Shown in pieces: positions 52,936 through 63,391 of a stretch of 64,000 nt of DNA. The position numbers were made by a program, and so were the translations under genes. Below the pieces are notes generated by a model, which was given only the letters and a program-made list of their open reading frames with translations, was not told where the DNA came from and ran no database searches. The stretch is from Ichthyophis bannanicus (taxonomy: Eukaryota > Chordata > Amphibia > Gymnophiona > Ichthyophiidae), in NCBI GenBank assembly GCA_033557465.1, contig CM066032.1:57014955-57078954 (forward strand), written 5' to 3'. Each line of letters opens with the position of its first letter. Position 1 is the first letter of the stretch.

Positions 52936-53921
52936 ATTTCGTTCCTCCAGCCCAGTCCCAGCACCTTTGGGTATTCATGCCCTACCAGCAGCTTGGAGAC
53001 TGAACAGATCATGCTTTTCATGCCCTCCCCTAGATAGCCAGTCAGCTTTTGTGGGAGCATTGATCTGTGCTGCTTTTTTGTGGTCTTTGGCAAAGAAGAC
53101 AAGACACTGAGGTGATCTGCGGGACCAGCGCAGCTCCCCAGTGGAGGAGATTGTGTTTGCGGGCCAAGTTTGGGTGAGAAAGGAGACTCGGCAATCTCAT
53201 CTAAGCAAGGCTTGCTGCTACATGGCCAGAAAGCATGTGCGCGATGACTGCAGAGCCACGGTTTTAGATGGTAGGAGTTGTCGCGCAGCAGGAGACCAGA
53301 ACAGCTGCCGTCTCATTTTACTGTCTGACGCCAAAGCCCCAGACAGTCATAGGAGCCACGTGGTAGAGCGGCCATTTTGTGCAGAGCGGGAAACAGGATC
53401 AGAGAAAGCAGCAGTAGACAACAAGAGGAGGGGCGGGCTCAGGTCAGGGGGGCTACCTTCCTGTTTGATTGTGTTTACTTTGTTTTCTTTGTCTTTAGAG
53501 GTTTTACAATAAAAGGAAGTCAAACCGTTCTGCCAGAAGTAGGAGGAAACGGTGAGCAATAGTAAACATGCCTACAAAGCCGGCCTGCATGGCGTGTGGG
53601 CTCTGCAGAGAGTCAATGTCCCCGGCAGGGTTCTGCAGGTGATGTGAGGCGGAATCCCTGTCGCTGGAGGCAGGTCTGGGTGAGGACAGGCCAGATAGGT
53701 TCCCTGGGGGCAGGGAAGAACCTCAAGCAGCCGGGCTTTCTACAGTCTCCGCATCAGGGGCACTGCCAGCACCTAGGATGGAAGGTGGGGAAACTCTTCC
53801 TGCATGGGCCTGAAGGGCAAGAAAGTGCCAAAGGGGAAAGACCCCAGGGAGGAGCAGGTGACAGAAGCGCAGGGGGGTCTTTTCACCAGAATTTGTCCTG
53901 CTGCTATACAAGGAATTTTGT
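52936..53921 (+). other. Probable 5' terminal and leader region of a DIRS-type element
   Basis: GC-moderate sequence between the L2 fragment and the gag-like frame. Several open frames exist but none shows a family motif. Its position directly upstream of the DIRS gag frame makes it the likely inverted terminal repeat plus leader. The partner repeat is not in the window, so the boundary is a guess. Confidence 0.35.
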
Positions 53922-54903
53922 TTGAAACAAAGTGCAGAGAAGGAACCGCTGGATCCTAGGGGTGCAGCAAAGCAGTCTCCAAAAGTGGACACTGCTTCAG
54001 GGACAGAGAGTGAGCCTGGTCCCAGCAAGTGGCGGATGGAGGAAGATAGCTGGGAAGATAAACTGCTTGAAGCAGAGGATCAGGGAAAAGAGGTGGCTGC
54101 AGATTTGGAGTTGGAAGAGGGCAAGATCTCACAGGCAGAGGATTCTTGCATCGTCCGGGTTTTCTGCAGAGAGGAACTAGCGGCATTAATAGCACAATCT
54201 GCAAAGATATTGAATATGTGCACAGAGGCCCCAGAGGAAGAGGAGCCTCTTGAGGACCCACTGTTCCAGGCAATCAGGTCAACACAGAAGGGGCTTCCCT
54301 TGCATAGAGTCATGAAGCAGATGATTCAGGAGGAATGAGAAGTGCCTGAAGGGCCCTTTGAGGAACCCGAATGATGTCACGGCTCTATCCCCTTCCGGAG
54401 AAGGATAGAGAACTCTGGAGCTTTCCTAAAGTGGATGTGGCGTCTCGGCAGTAACCAAAAAGATTACCATTCCAGTTGAAGGCAGTTCGGCCCTGAAAGA
54501 TATACAGGATCGCAAATTGGAGACACTCCTGAAGCAGGCATTTGACATTAATGTGATGGCATTAGAGGCATCGGTATGTGGAGCGTTTGTGGCTACAGCC
54601 TGTTTCTGTTGTGCACAAAGGGATTCTGCAGAAGTGCAGACCAGACCTCCAAAAGTTGAAAAGTTGGAGTCTGGGACAGGGTATTTGGTGGATGCCTTTT
54701 ATGACCTCATCAGGTGCTTGTCCAAGGTTATAGCCTCAGTTGTGGCAGCAAGGCAGTATTTGTGGCTCCACAATTGGTCGGCAGATGTGTCATCCAAGTT
54801 CAGGCTGAGCAAGCTCCCATTCAGGGATAAGCTGCTTTTTGGAGAAGATTTGGAGAAACTTGTTAAAGAACTGGTCAAGACCAAAAGAGGCCTGTTATCA
54901 TAG
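53922..54903 (+). pseudogene. DIRS-type gag-like ORF (two frames)
   Basis: First frame (to 54338) is acidic and ends LFQAIRSTQKGLPLHRVMKQ. After several frame breaks around 54338-54440 the second frame reads KKITIPVEGSSALKDIQDRK, LETLLKQAFDINVMALEA, VAARQYLWLHNWSADV and LPFRDKLLFGEDLEKL before a stop at 54903. The order of PVEG, KD.QDRKLE and W-containing helices is that of the gag-like ORF1 of DIRS1-group elements in vertebrates. It precedes a matching pol fragment. Confidence 0.7.
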
Positions 54904-55905
54904 GACAAGCAGAAAGTGGGGTGGATGACGACCCCAGGAAGAGATCAGCCAAGAGAGTTTCGGAGGTTTTGGCCACAGCGGTTCGCTCCCTATCAGAGAG
55001 GACGGTTTCCATTAAGGGGGCAGTACTTTCAGGGCTTTCAAGGGGCGGGAAGAAGTTTTTGCTCTAATATCTCTTCAGTTCCTAAGAAACCACAATGAAC
55101 CCAGTGCAGGCCAAGTGGAGTTAATTCCTATAGGGGGTTGGCTACAGGAGTTTTATGATGGCTGGACTCGAATCACGACCAACCAGTGGGTGCTGGAGGT
55201 CATCCGGGAAGACTATACTCTGAAATTCGCTCCGCCTCTCTGAGACGCCTTGGTCAATTCCCACTGCAAGGGGCTAGTAAAGAGAAAAGCAGTGGAAGCA
55301 ATTCTGCAGTGGTAGTGGGATCTGCAAGCGATAGTGGAGGTGTCCCAAAGCCAAAGAGGATGTGGTCAATAATCCATCTACTTCGTGGTTCCAAAGAAAG
55401 AAAGTACTTTTTGGCCCATTCTAGACCTAAAGCATGTCAGTCGGGCTTTACGGGTTCTGCACTTTTGCATGGAAACTTTGTGGTCAGTAATAGTAGCTAC
55501 AAGAAGGGGAGACTTTTTGACTTCTCTCGACTTCACAGAGGCTTACATTCACATAACTGTACGGGAAGAGCACCAACTTTTTTTCCGATTCGCAGTACCG
55601 GGGGGAACACTTCCATTTCCAGCTTTGCCCTTCAGTCTTGCAATCACGCCTTGGACTTTCACCAAGGTCATAGTGGTGGTGGCAGTGGCGCTCAGGCAGG
55701 AGGGCATTCTGGTTCACCCGTACCTGGACGATTGGCTCATAAGGGTAAAGACCCGTGAAGAGAGCATGAAGGTCACCAGACATGTTATTGGCTTCCTCCA
55801 GAGCTTGGAATGAGTAGTCAACTTCGCCAAGAGTCGGGTTACGCCATCTCAGGACCTGGAATATCTCAGAGCATAGTTTCAAATGGATGTGGGAAGAGTG
55901 TACCG
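54904..55905 (+). pseudogene. DIRS-type pol: reverse transcriptase, C-terminally truncated
   Basis: The frame changes several times before YFVVPKKESTFWPILDLKHV (about 55378). From 55385 it is open: FCMETLWSVIVATRRGDFL, TSLDFTEAYIHITV (motif A), LPFSLAITPWTFTKV (motif B) and GILVHPYLDDWLIRV, with catalytic YLDD at 55721-55732. After a stop near 55813 the frame continues NFAKSRVTPSQDLEYL. Compact RT with LDDWL is typical of DIRS/Ngaro-type tyrosine-recombinase retroelements. The RNase H, methyltransferase and recombinase parts are missing: L2 sequence starts near 55906. Confidence 0.8.
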
Positions 55906-56517
55906 TTCTCCTTGCCGGCCTCCCTGCAAGCCACCTCTTTCCTCTTCAGTCAATTCAACACTCCGCTGCTCGACTCATATTCCGCCAGTCTCATTTTTCC
56001 CACATCACTCCTCTCCTCATGTCGCTTCATTGGCTTCCCATCTGTCTCCGTATCCAATTTAAACTCCTCCTGACCTATAAATGTATTCACTCTTCTGCCC
56101 CCCAGTACCTTTCATCTCTCCTTACACCCCGTCTCGGTTGCTTTGCTCTTCTAACAGTCTTCGTTTATCTGTGCCCTTTACTCGTACTGCCAATTCCAGA
56201 CTTCGCTCCTTCCAACTGCTTGGAATAGTCTTCCTATCTCTGTGCGCCAGGTGTCCTCCCTGGCCATTTTCAAGTCCAGACTAAAATCCCACCTCTTCAC
56301 TATTGCTTTCCGTTCCTGTCTTACCCTATCTTGATCTCTCTATCAAAGTTTGCTTACTTTGTCCTGTAAATTTTTGTTATTTGTATTATGTAACTTATTT
56401 TGTTTTCTGTCTTATTAGATTGCGAGCTCTGATGAGCAGGGACTGTCTCTCTTCTATGTTTGTACAGCACTTCATATGTTGCAATGCTTTATAAGTCTTT
56501 ATTAATAATAATAATAC
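55906..56517 (+). pseudogene. L2-type 3' end (different subfamily)
   Basis: Plus-strand codons read VLLAGLPASHLFPLQSIQ, AARLIFRQSHFSHITPLL, LHWLPICLRIQFKLLLTY and, after frame changes, FTRTANSRLRSFQ and LPISVRQVSSLAIF. The 3' UTR has GATTGCGAGCTCTGATGAGC, AGGGACTGTCTCTC and TTTGTACAGCACTTC and ends in ATTAATAATAATAAT, the mammal-like L2/MIR-type tail, unlike the AATAAATAAA tail of L2-A to L2-D. Confidence 0.8.
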
Positions 56518-57062
56518 CTGGACCTGACTGATGAACTATGTGTCACCATGTACCGGTTTGACCATGCAGCCATCCATGACCTGTGCCAACAGCCTGAGCC
56601 ACACCTCGCTGCCCTCACCCATAGACAGGAAGCTGTGCCTGTCCATGTGAATGTGCTCACAGTCTTTAGCTTCCTGGGAACAAGTTTGTTTCAGTCAGGG
56701 CTGGCAACAGCAGCAGGTCTCAGCCAGGCAGCTGTATCAAGATGCATCACGCAGTTCCTGAGTGCCTTTGTGGGACGTGCTGCAAATTACATCACCCTAC
56801 CGCAAACACCACAGCAGAGGCAACAGATGATGGTGCAGTTCCACGAGGTGGCTGGATTTCTGTCAGTCCTTGGGGCCATAGACTGTACGCATGTGGCCCT
56901 CAGGCTGCCATGACAGCACGAGGCCACATACCACAACAGGAAAGCATACCACTCCATGAATATGCAGGTCATCTGTAATGGACAGGCTGAGATCACAAAT
57001 GTTGTGGCACACTACCTAGGATCCTGCCATGACTCCTATATACTCAACCAGTCTGGGATACA
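56518..57062 (+). pseudogene. Second PIF/Harbinger transposase fragment
   Basis: The plus-strand frame reads YRFDHAAIHDLCQQPEPHL, VLTVFSFLGTSLFQSGLA, AAVSRCITQFLSAF, FLSVLGAIDCTHVALRLP (first catalytic Asp at 56881), then TGA at 56911-56913, and in the same frame YHNRKAYHSMNMQVIC and LGSCHDSYILNQSG (second Asp at 57031). It is cut at 57062 by a reverse L2 tail, so the catalytic Glu exon is missing. It differs clearly from the transposase at 39294-40890 (a separate family) and follows directly on an L2 tail. Confidence 0.85.
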
Positions 57063-57130
57063 TTTTATTTTATTTATTTATTTTATTTAAAATGGATTTA
57101 CATGCCGTCTTTGAGGGTGGAGCCATCTCT
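57062..57130 (-). repeat. Short reverse L2-type 3' tail
   Basis: TTTATTTTATTTATTTATTT followed by AAAATGGATTTACATGCCG; a degraded relative of the tail hairpin seen elsewhere, very short. Confidence 0.5.
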
Positions 57131-57309
57131 GGTGGCTGGCTACTAGGTAATGGGAAACAGAGGTTGCACCTTGCATGCTCACACAGGCCTGTCCTGAGGA
57201 TCACATGAACATGGAGGACTGTGGGGTTTCAGACTGGCAGTGTCTCCCAATGGCAGGTGTAGACAGATATGCAGGGGTGGGATGAAGTGTTGCTGCCAGT
57301 CTAATATGG

Positions 57310-57385
57310 GAGCAGTGGTGTAGTCCAGTGGGGAATGCATCTGCCCAAGAGCCATTCAGAGGTTTGAACCCCACTGGTACTTGAC
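57310..57385 (+). repeat. tRNA-like segment
   Basis: TGTAGTCCAGTGGGGA (A-box-like) and AGAGGTTTGAACCCCAC (B-box) about 40 bases apart. It lies outside the TIR element copies; there is no tRNA fold beyond the promoter boxes. Probably a SINE head. The surrounding 57140-57480 shows no other motif. Confidence 0.5.
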
Positions 57386-57479
57386 TTCTGCTCACACAGT
57401 GCCATCGACACTCAGGAGCTGCAGGATTACCAGACGTCAGCACTGACCTAATGACTCTATGCATGAAAAGTGTGGATAC

Positions 57480-57924
57480 CTAAAAAATACCACTGCTGCA
57501 CGGGGACAAATCACAATCAGTCACAGAAAAAAACTCTACATATAACAAAACTACATGCAAATGGCAATAATAAAACAAGTCCATGGCTCAACTGGGACTA
57601 ACTCCTCCATAATACAGTTCTGCTCCGATAAAAGCCCCTAAGAGACACAGACAAAACTGTTCCAATATAAATATTGAGCATTGAAACAAGGAGAAAAGGT
57701 CTCATTCTAAGTGAGCTCCTTCAAAATAGCTAGAAATTAATCTTGCCCAAAAGTGAAAGTGCCATTCATGCTCATCAAAGGCCAAAAAAACTCCTCAATA
57801 AGGATAAATAGGGGACATAAGAACCGAATGCTGTTTTTTAAATTATTACCCAGTTAATTTGACACAGCTAATTAGCTAATGAGAAAACATTTTTTGCTTC
57901 AGCACAGATCAGTCTGGCACAAGC
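57480..57924. other. Stretch without recognisable feature
   Basis: AT-rich unique-looking sequence; short ORFs only. Confidence 0.5.
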
Positions 57925-58410
57925 CTCATCCATCTTTTCTAAACAGGATGGAGTCGGTGCAGAGGGTGGCTACTAAAATGGTTAGTGGTCTTCACTATAA
58001 AGCATATGAGGACAGACTTAAGGATCTTAATATGTACACTTTAGAGGAAAGGCGGGATAGAGGTGATATGATTGAGATGTTTAAATACCTCCGTGGGATA
58101 AATGTTCAGGGAGAGAGCCTCTTTCAATTGAAAGCAAGTTCTGCTATGAGGGGACATGGAATGAGGGTGAAGGGAGATAGATTCAGGAGTGATATGCGGA
58201 AATATTTCTTTACGGAAAGAGTAGTGGATCCGTGGAATAGTCTCCCAGTGGAGGTGGTAGAGATGAGGACAGTAACTGAATTCAAAAAAGCATGGGACCA
58301 ACACAGAGTATCTCTAAAGGTAAAAAGTGAACTCTTGTAGTTGTTGATATGGAAGGACAGACTAGATGTGGTCTTTTTCTGTCATCATGTTTCTATGTTT
58401 CTATGTGTGA
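57925..58410 (+). pseudogene. CR1-E: C-terminus and 3' end, same subfamily as CR1-D
   Basis: The plus-strand frame (57946-58340) reads NRMESVQRVATKMVSGLHY, LNMYTLEERRDRGDMIEM, FFTERVVDPWNSLPVEVVE and FKKAWDQHRVSL, then a stop and the tail CATGTTTCTATGTTTCTATG. Nearly identical to the minus-strand CR1-D at 47535-48035, so the subfamily was recently active. Codons before 57946 are unrelated flank. Confidence 0.88.
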
Positions 58411-58894
58411 GTAAATGTGTTTCAAATTCATATAAAAGGTTCATTGAGCACAGCTGGAACAAAATTTACAGTACACGAAGGCTATAGTGTAGTGCACAAA
58501 CTATATATACTAGTCTGTTGCATGCCCATAACACTACCAAGCTATCTAAATAGCACTCCTGCCCTTACCATCAACGAGGAAACAGCAACAACAGGATAAA
58601 AGCAGCTGAACTCAGGCATACCCATGCCTAAGGGCCTCACCATAGGGCCCTTTGGCGTGGACCACAGGTATGGACCAATAAACTACCAGAGAAGACACAA
58701 CTGGACCATTACTGAATAAGCAACCCACTCCAAAAGTGTACAATCAAGCCAGCATCAAAAAGAACAAGCAGCAAAATTGGAGCAACTACTAAGACAAAGG
58801 TACAGCAGAAACCATACCTCCCTATTTAACCCCCACATATCTGATATCAGGATTTCCACATGCATAACCCTTTGTGGCAATCCATGCAAACATA
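58411..58894. other. Stretch without gene
   Basis: No ORF of note. GGGCCTCACCATAGGGCCCT followed by TTGGCGTGG at about 58631-58660 resembles the L2-A 5' UTR at 9806-9832, perhaps a fragment of a related 5' end. Confidence 0.4.
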
Positions 58895-59092
58895 GGGGTA
58901 TGTTTACTAAAACCCCGCTAATGTGCGAGGTGCAGTAGTGTGCGGGTGCCATATAAGGAGTGGGCGTTCAGGCAGAAAAAGAAAAAACCCGGGAGTAAGC
59001 GATCGCACATGTGCGCGGCACGCTAAAGTGCGCCGTGCACATTAGCGCGTGGGAAGGCTAAGTGGCGCGCTGATGTGCAAGCACAGAAACAG

Positions 59093-59160
59093 AAGCACAG
59101 CACAATGGTTAAGGCATTGACCAATGATGCAGAGATCATAGGTTCAATCCCCCACTGTGC
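59093..59160 (+). repeat. tRNA-like head 1 of copy B
   Basis: TAGC-like CAGCACAATGGTTAAGG (A box) and AGGTTCAATCCCCC (B box); the best-preserved B box of the family, close to the GGTTCRANNCC consensus. Head 2 at 59486-59552 has TAGCACAATGGTTAAGACAC and GGATTCAATCCCCC. Confidence 0.6.
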
Positions 59161-59904
59161 CCAATGAAGAAGGCTGGCAGAGGCAGTACCTATTATGGGG
59201 AATATTGCATTCTGAGGCATTTAAATTTTATTGTAACTACTGCTACTAGCAAATGCACACTCAAAGCACTGTAACATAAGGCGCCCCATAAGGTACCCCA
59301 GAAGAGGGCACATTTTAAGGTGCACTGTCCGCCACGGCACCCTACAATGTTGCTTATAGGGCGCTGTATATGGTGCCGTATGAGGCACCGCAAGGTCACA
59401 GCACTGTTTTTGATGGCAGCACTGTGCAGTTCAACAAATGAAAATCATAAGTAGGTGCGCTAACATGCAAGGCAGAGCAGCAGCAGTGTAGCACAATGGT
59501 TAAGACACTGACCAATGATGCAGGGGCCATGGATTCAATCCCCCACCATGCCTAATGAAGAAGGCTGGCTGAGGCATTACCTGTAATGGGTAAGACTGCT
59601 GTAGGAGGCATTTTATGTCTATTTTAATTAGTGCTGCCAGCAAACACACCCTCACAGTGCTGTAACATACGGTGCCGCAGAAGGCACTCCAGAGGGCATA
59701 TCATAAAAGGCACTGTCCGCCAAGGCACCCTATAATGTTGCCCATAGGGAGCCCTAGAAGTTGCTGCATGGGTCGCCCTATGAGGCACCGAAAGGTTACA
59801 GCACTGTGAGCGTGTGTCTGCTGGCTGTACTATGTGAAATCACACACAAACTGCCCCAGACAGCCCCCCCCCCCCATGTACCCTGTTAAATACGTATCTC
59901 CAAG

Positions 59905-60015
59905 TTAGAATGCCCTGTTCAATGTATGTCCAGTTTGTGCAATGTAAACCGCAATGGTGCAGAATAGCGTGGTATATGGGGGAATGTAAATAAATAAAGT
60001 AAATAAAATAAAGAA
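59905..60015 (+). repeat. Very short L2-type 3' end in copy B
   Basis: TGTAAACCGCAATGGTGCAG, AATAGCGTGGTATATGGGGG and AAATAAATAAAGTAAATAAA. Only about 110 bases of the LINE 3' end; separates core 2 from its opposed tRNA-like head. Confidence 0.7.
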
Positions 60016-60374
60016 ACCCACTGTGGATTTGAACCACCAACCTCTGGCTTCTGAGGCAATGCAATCACCAGTGGGCTACAGCTCTATACCTGTAAAGAGC
60101 TGTCTGGCTACCAAATAACTTCTGCAGACTGTGCTGCAGCTACCAGGGTAGGGGTAGTCCTCTCGCACCCATGATGCACTGCACATGCAAAGCAGCAGTC
60201 TACAGATGAACGGAAGATGGGGTATGCACCCCCACAGCACCTAGGCCTGGTAGGGGGTACTGACCGTGTGTGTTACTGGTACAGAGTAGCTACACACCGT
60301 CACAGTATGCGGGTACTGCGCTCACTCTGAGGGTGAGGTGGGGCACCCAGCACCAGGTCCATAGCACCTATCAT

Positions 60375-60447
60375 GGCAGAAAATTTGTTATCTGTAAACT
60401 GCGCTGATACCAAAGAGCGCGGTATATAAAAACTGTAAAATAAATAA
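60375..60447 (+). repeat. Second very short L2-type 3' end in copy B
   Basis: TCTGTAAACTGCGCTGATACC, AAAGAGCGCGGTATATAAA and AAAATAAATAAAT, about 70 bp. Copy C (26570-26610, inverted) shows the uninterrupted target, confirming a real insertion reduced to the tail hairpin. Confidence 0.75.
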
Positions 60448-60966
60448 ATGCTGCAGGTCCCCAGCAGTGCTAGTGTGTGAGGTAGTTAGGTCCTGCAGAC
60501 ACACCTTGGATACATCTGTACCTCCCAGTCAGGTTTAGCCCTGATGGACCCATGGGCAGAGTATGTACCACCACCAAACCCACTCCCCTGGGGCTGAGAG
60601 TGGGAAACAGGGTCTCCCACCAACAGATCCACATTCTACCCCCCTGCAATGTTGGCAGTAGAGGGGACCAGCAACCCCGGTCTTGCTGGGGAACAGACAC
60701 CCTACAGGGCAGGCAATACCGATCTGTACCCACCCATAAAGCAATAGCAGACAGACAGTAGGCCTGGAAATGCCCAGCTGCCCACCACCACTAGCTGACA
60801 TTCACCAGCAGCAGGCCTCCAGTCACTGCACTCTGCAAGGTGTTCCAGCAAGACACATACTAGCTGTAGAGTGTCTGCAAGCTAGTCCATAGTGCATGTT
60901 CCTGGAGAAGATGCATGCACCCAAAACTGGGATGCCAGCAGACACACTAAGCAGAGAAGTCAGTGA

Positions 60967-61350
60967 TTGGGCCCCAAAAGAGAACCCATAAATATCACAC
61001 AACAAAAATGCTATATAGCACTATGGGGGAACCCAGCCATGCCGTGGTCACTGCTCAGTCAGGGTGAGAGTGATCTCCCAGCAGGACATGCTGTGGCCAC
61101 CCTGTCTGTGCAGGTGGTGGCCAGGCACTACAATGTCCCGGCCATTGCCCTATGCCCTGTGCAGATCCATCCTGGCCAGGCCACCCTGTCAGGGCTATAC
61201 CCATGGTACCTTGCTCCTCATTATGCACATTGGCAGGCCACTACTGGTAACAGTGCTGGCTGTGTGGGCTGCAGAGGGTGTTTGCAGCCACCACACACTG
61301 GATGGACAGACACACACTCCCACACTTATGCCAGCATTGTGCTATTATAG
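60967..61350 (+). CDS. Short ORF of the TIR element in copy B
   Basis: Counterpart of 1791-2057, with a longer open frame (127 codons). Shares SLLSQGESDLPAGHAVATL, HYNVPAIALC and YLAPHYAHWQA with copies A and C. Unknown function; possibly only a stop-free conserved segment. The N-terminal extension before IALWGNPAMPW is not shared. Confidence 0.3.
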   Translation: MGPKREPINITQQKCYIALWGNPAMPWSLLSQGESDLPAGHAVATLSVQVVARHYNVPAIALCPVQIHPGQATLSGLYPWYLAPHYAHWQATTGNSAGCVGCRGCLQPPHTGWTDTHSHTYASIVLL

Positions 61351-61879
61351 AGGTGTGTGGCAGCCCTGGCCAAGACGCCAGTCCTGGGCACAGTACGGGC
61401 ATGGCTAGGGCATGCAATACTGTGGACGTCACCCCCCAGGGTGGCAAACACTGTCCGACACAGGACCTGTATCACACTCCACAGACATCTGCACGATTGC
61501 GATGATGGAGCTCACTCAGCAAATTGAGATTAACTGAGGAATTGCTATCTACCATTACTCATGGCAACCTTATGATAGATGTGTACCATATTCCCAGGCG
61601 TAGGGAGGCATTGCGAAGGTATGCAAGTGCTACTATTCTGGGAAGGAAACAGGGCCCAAAGCCCTGCCTCTCCAGGTGGCTTTGGGTAATGGGGCCTGTG
61701 GGTGCAGGCATGTCTGCCCCTGTTGGCTGCTGCTTTACGGCAGAGGTTCCCAACTCCAGTCCTGGTGTGCCAACCACTGTTCGGGTTTTCATGCTGTCCC
61801 TCATGAATATGCATGAGATACATCTGCATACCATGGGGGTGGTGCATGGAGATGCAGCACAGACATATGTATTGGAAAA

Positions 61880-62700
61880 AGCATGGAACCTGAATGGTTC
61901 TTGGCACTCCAGGACTGCCTTTGGGGGACTCTGCTCTAGGTAATGCACATGTTTATGGTGTTTGTGCTCTATGGGGTAAAATATATGCATTTGAGGCATG
62001 TTTCTGTTCCCAGCAATACAGGTTAAGTCTTTACTACCATGTTTTCTTCATAGGTAAAATAAGGGGATTGGGGTGACAGGTGCCACAATGGGGATTTGAA
62101 TCTGTGACCTTTTGTTCTTGCACACACTGTCTGGGTGCACTGCCCCACCGTGTTGCCACAGATGTGCTGCATTCCCTGGGGAGTCCATGACTGTACATCC
62201 GACAGGGCCTGTTTGTTGCAGTGCACCCACCTGGACAGGGCTAGGCCATGGTCTGCTGTGGGCACCAGACGCTGCCCCCTCCGCCAACATTACCTCTCCG
62301 CCACCATGCTGACATGGCCTTATATTGGAGACAGCAGCAAAGCTGAATGATATGTGGGCCTCCAGGACTCCATTTAGGGGACTGTGGTCTAGGTAATGCG
62401 CATGTATCTGGTGTCTGTGCTCTGTAGGGTATAATAGAGGTGTTTGGACCAGGCTTATGTTCTCTGCAATAAAGGTTCGTCTTTACTATCACGGTTTAGT
62501 GGTGGGTAAAATATGGGGACTGGGTTGGCAGGAGCCCCATCTGGGACTTGAACTGGTGACTTTCGGCTTCTGCACACACTGTCCTTGTGCACTGCACCAC
62601 ACTGCGGCCATAGAAATGGTATAGTCCATGGCAGATAGGAAACCTGGCCAAAGGAGTCCGTAACCCTGCCCTGCACAATTCACTGTGAGCTCATTCACCT
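61880..62700 (+). repeat. 455-bp tandem duplication inside copy B
   Basis: GGTAATGCACATGTTTATGG at 61937 and GGTAATGCGCATGTATCTGG at 62392 start equivalent passages, both continuing through TGTGCTCTAT/GTAGGGTA, a CTTTACTA block, AAAATA(T/A)GGGGA and a reverse tRNA-like segment. Divergence of roughly a fifth shows the duplication is old. Confidence 0.7.
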
Positions 62701-62750
62701 TGTTTTGAGACAATAGGGCAAATAAACTTTAAAAATGACCTCGAAAAAAA

Positions 62751-63391
62751 GGGGAAAAAACATAACCAAGCTGGCCAATGGTGATATCAATGGGCAACAG
62801 TAAAAAACCCCCCATAGAAGCTGCTAACACCTAATCAGGAGTTAGTGGGCCTGTTTCCTGAGTGCAGTTGAAGCCTGCATAAAAGGCTCCTGTGCCTTGC
62901 CCCTTTTGAGGCCTTCCTAACCAGGGCTCCACACATCAAACAGTAAGTAAGGATTTGAGGGTTTCTTTGTTTGTTTTTTTTTATTACATTGCTAGCTCTC
63001 TGACTGGGAGCTCTTAAAAGGGTTTTGTGTATATTTTTTGAAGCAAGGTTACTTTCATTTTAGATGTTTGCTGTTTAAGGGGGGAACTTTACTTGAGCAC
63101 AGTAGGTTGCTGACTCCAGTGACCTCCTCAGGAATAGAAGCTGCTAACACCTAATCAGGTGTTAGTTCCCTCCCTACCCACTCCGACTCCCACCCACCCC
63201 TAGTGAGCAGTCTTGCTTTATAGGGCACCTCCCCCTTTAACAAATCACAGTGAATTGGACCAGCACATTTGTATATAATTAAAGAGTTTTAACTGCTTTT
63301 TCTCTGCAAGGACAGCTGCGAAACCGGCTGGTACTTGGTAGATCTCTCTCTCTTTTGCTCTAACAGATACCTAAGCTCCACAAAAAGAACA
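62751..63391 (+). promoter_or_regulatory. 5' leader of CR1-H
   Basis: Directly upstream of the ORF1 start at 63392. AGAAGCTGCTAACACCTAAT occurs at 62816 and 63137, 321 bases apart, suggesting a short tandem leader repeat. A TATA-like CATAAAAGG lies at 62878-62886. The boundary with TIR copy B is uncertain. Confidence 0.5.

Larger units (their letters stand above)
58895..62750 (+). mobile_element. TIR element copy B (expanded, right end lost)
   Basis: Starts GGGGTATGTTTACTAAAAC at 58895. In order: tRNA-like heads at 59093-59160 and 59486-59552, each followed by a palindromic core (59240-59420 and 59620-59835), an opposed tRNA-like head (60016-60081), the short ORF (60967-61350), hairpin (61490-61575), ATGCAAAT palindrome (61742-61930) and tRNA-like segments (62085-62160, 62535-62610). 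It therefore has a duplicated head-core unit and a duplicated 455-bp 3' block relative to copy A, plus two tiny L2 3'-end insertions. The right terminal repeat is not found; CR1 leader sequence follows. Confidence 0.7.

Noticed and set aside
53141..53512. 123-codon ORF upstream of the DIRS gag
   Set aside because: No family motif, no ATG context or conservation argument; more likely terminal repeat or leader.
59093..59160. Functional tRNA gene
   Set aside because: A and B boxes are present but no acceptor stem or anticodon arm can be drawn, and several diverged copies exist in repeats.
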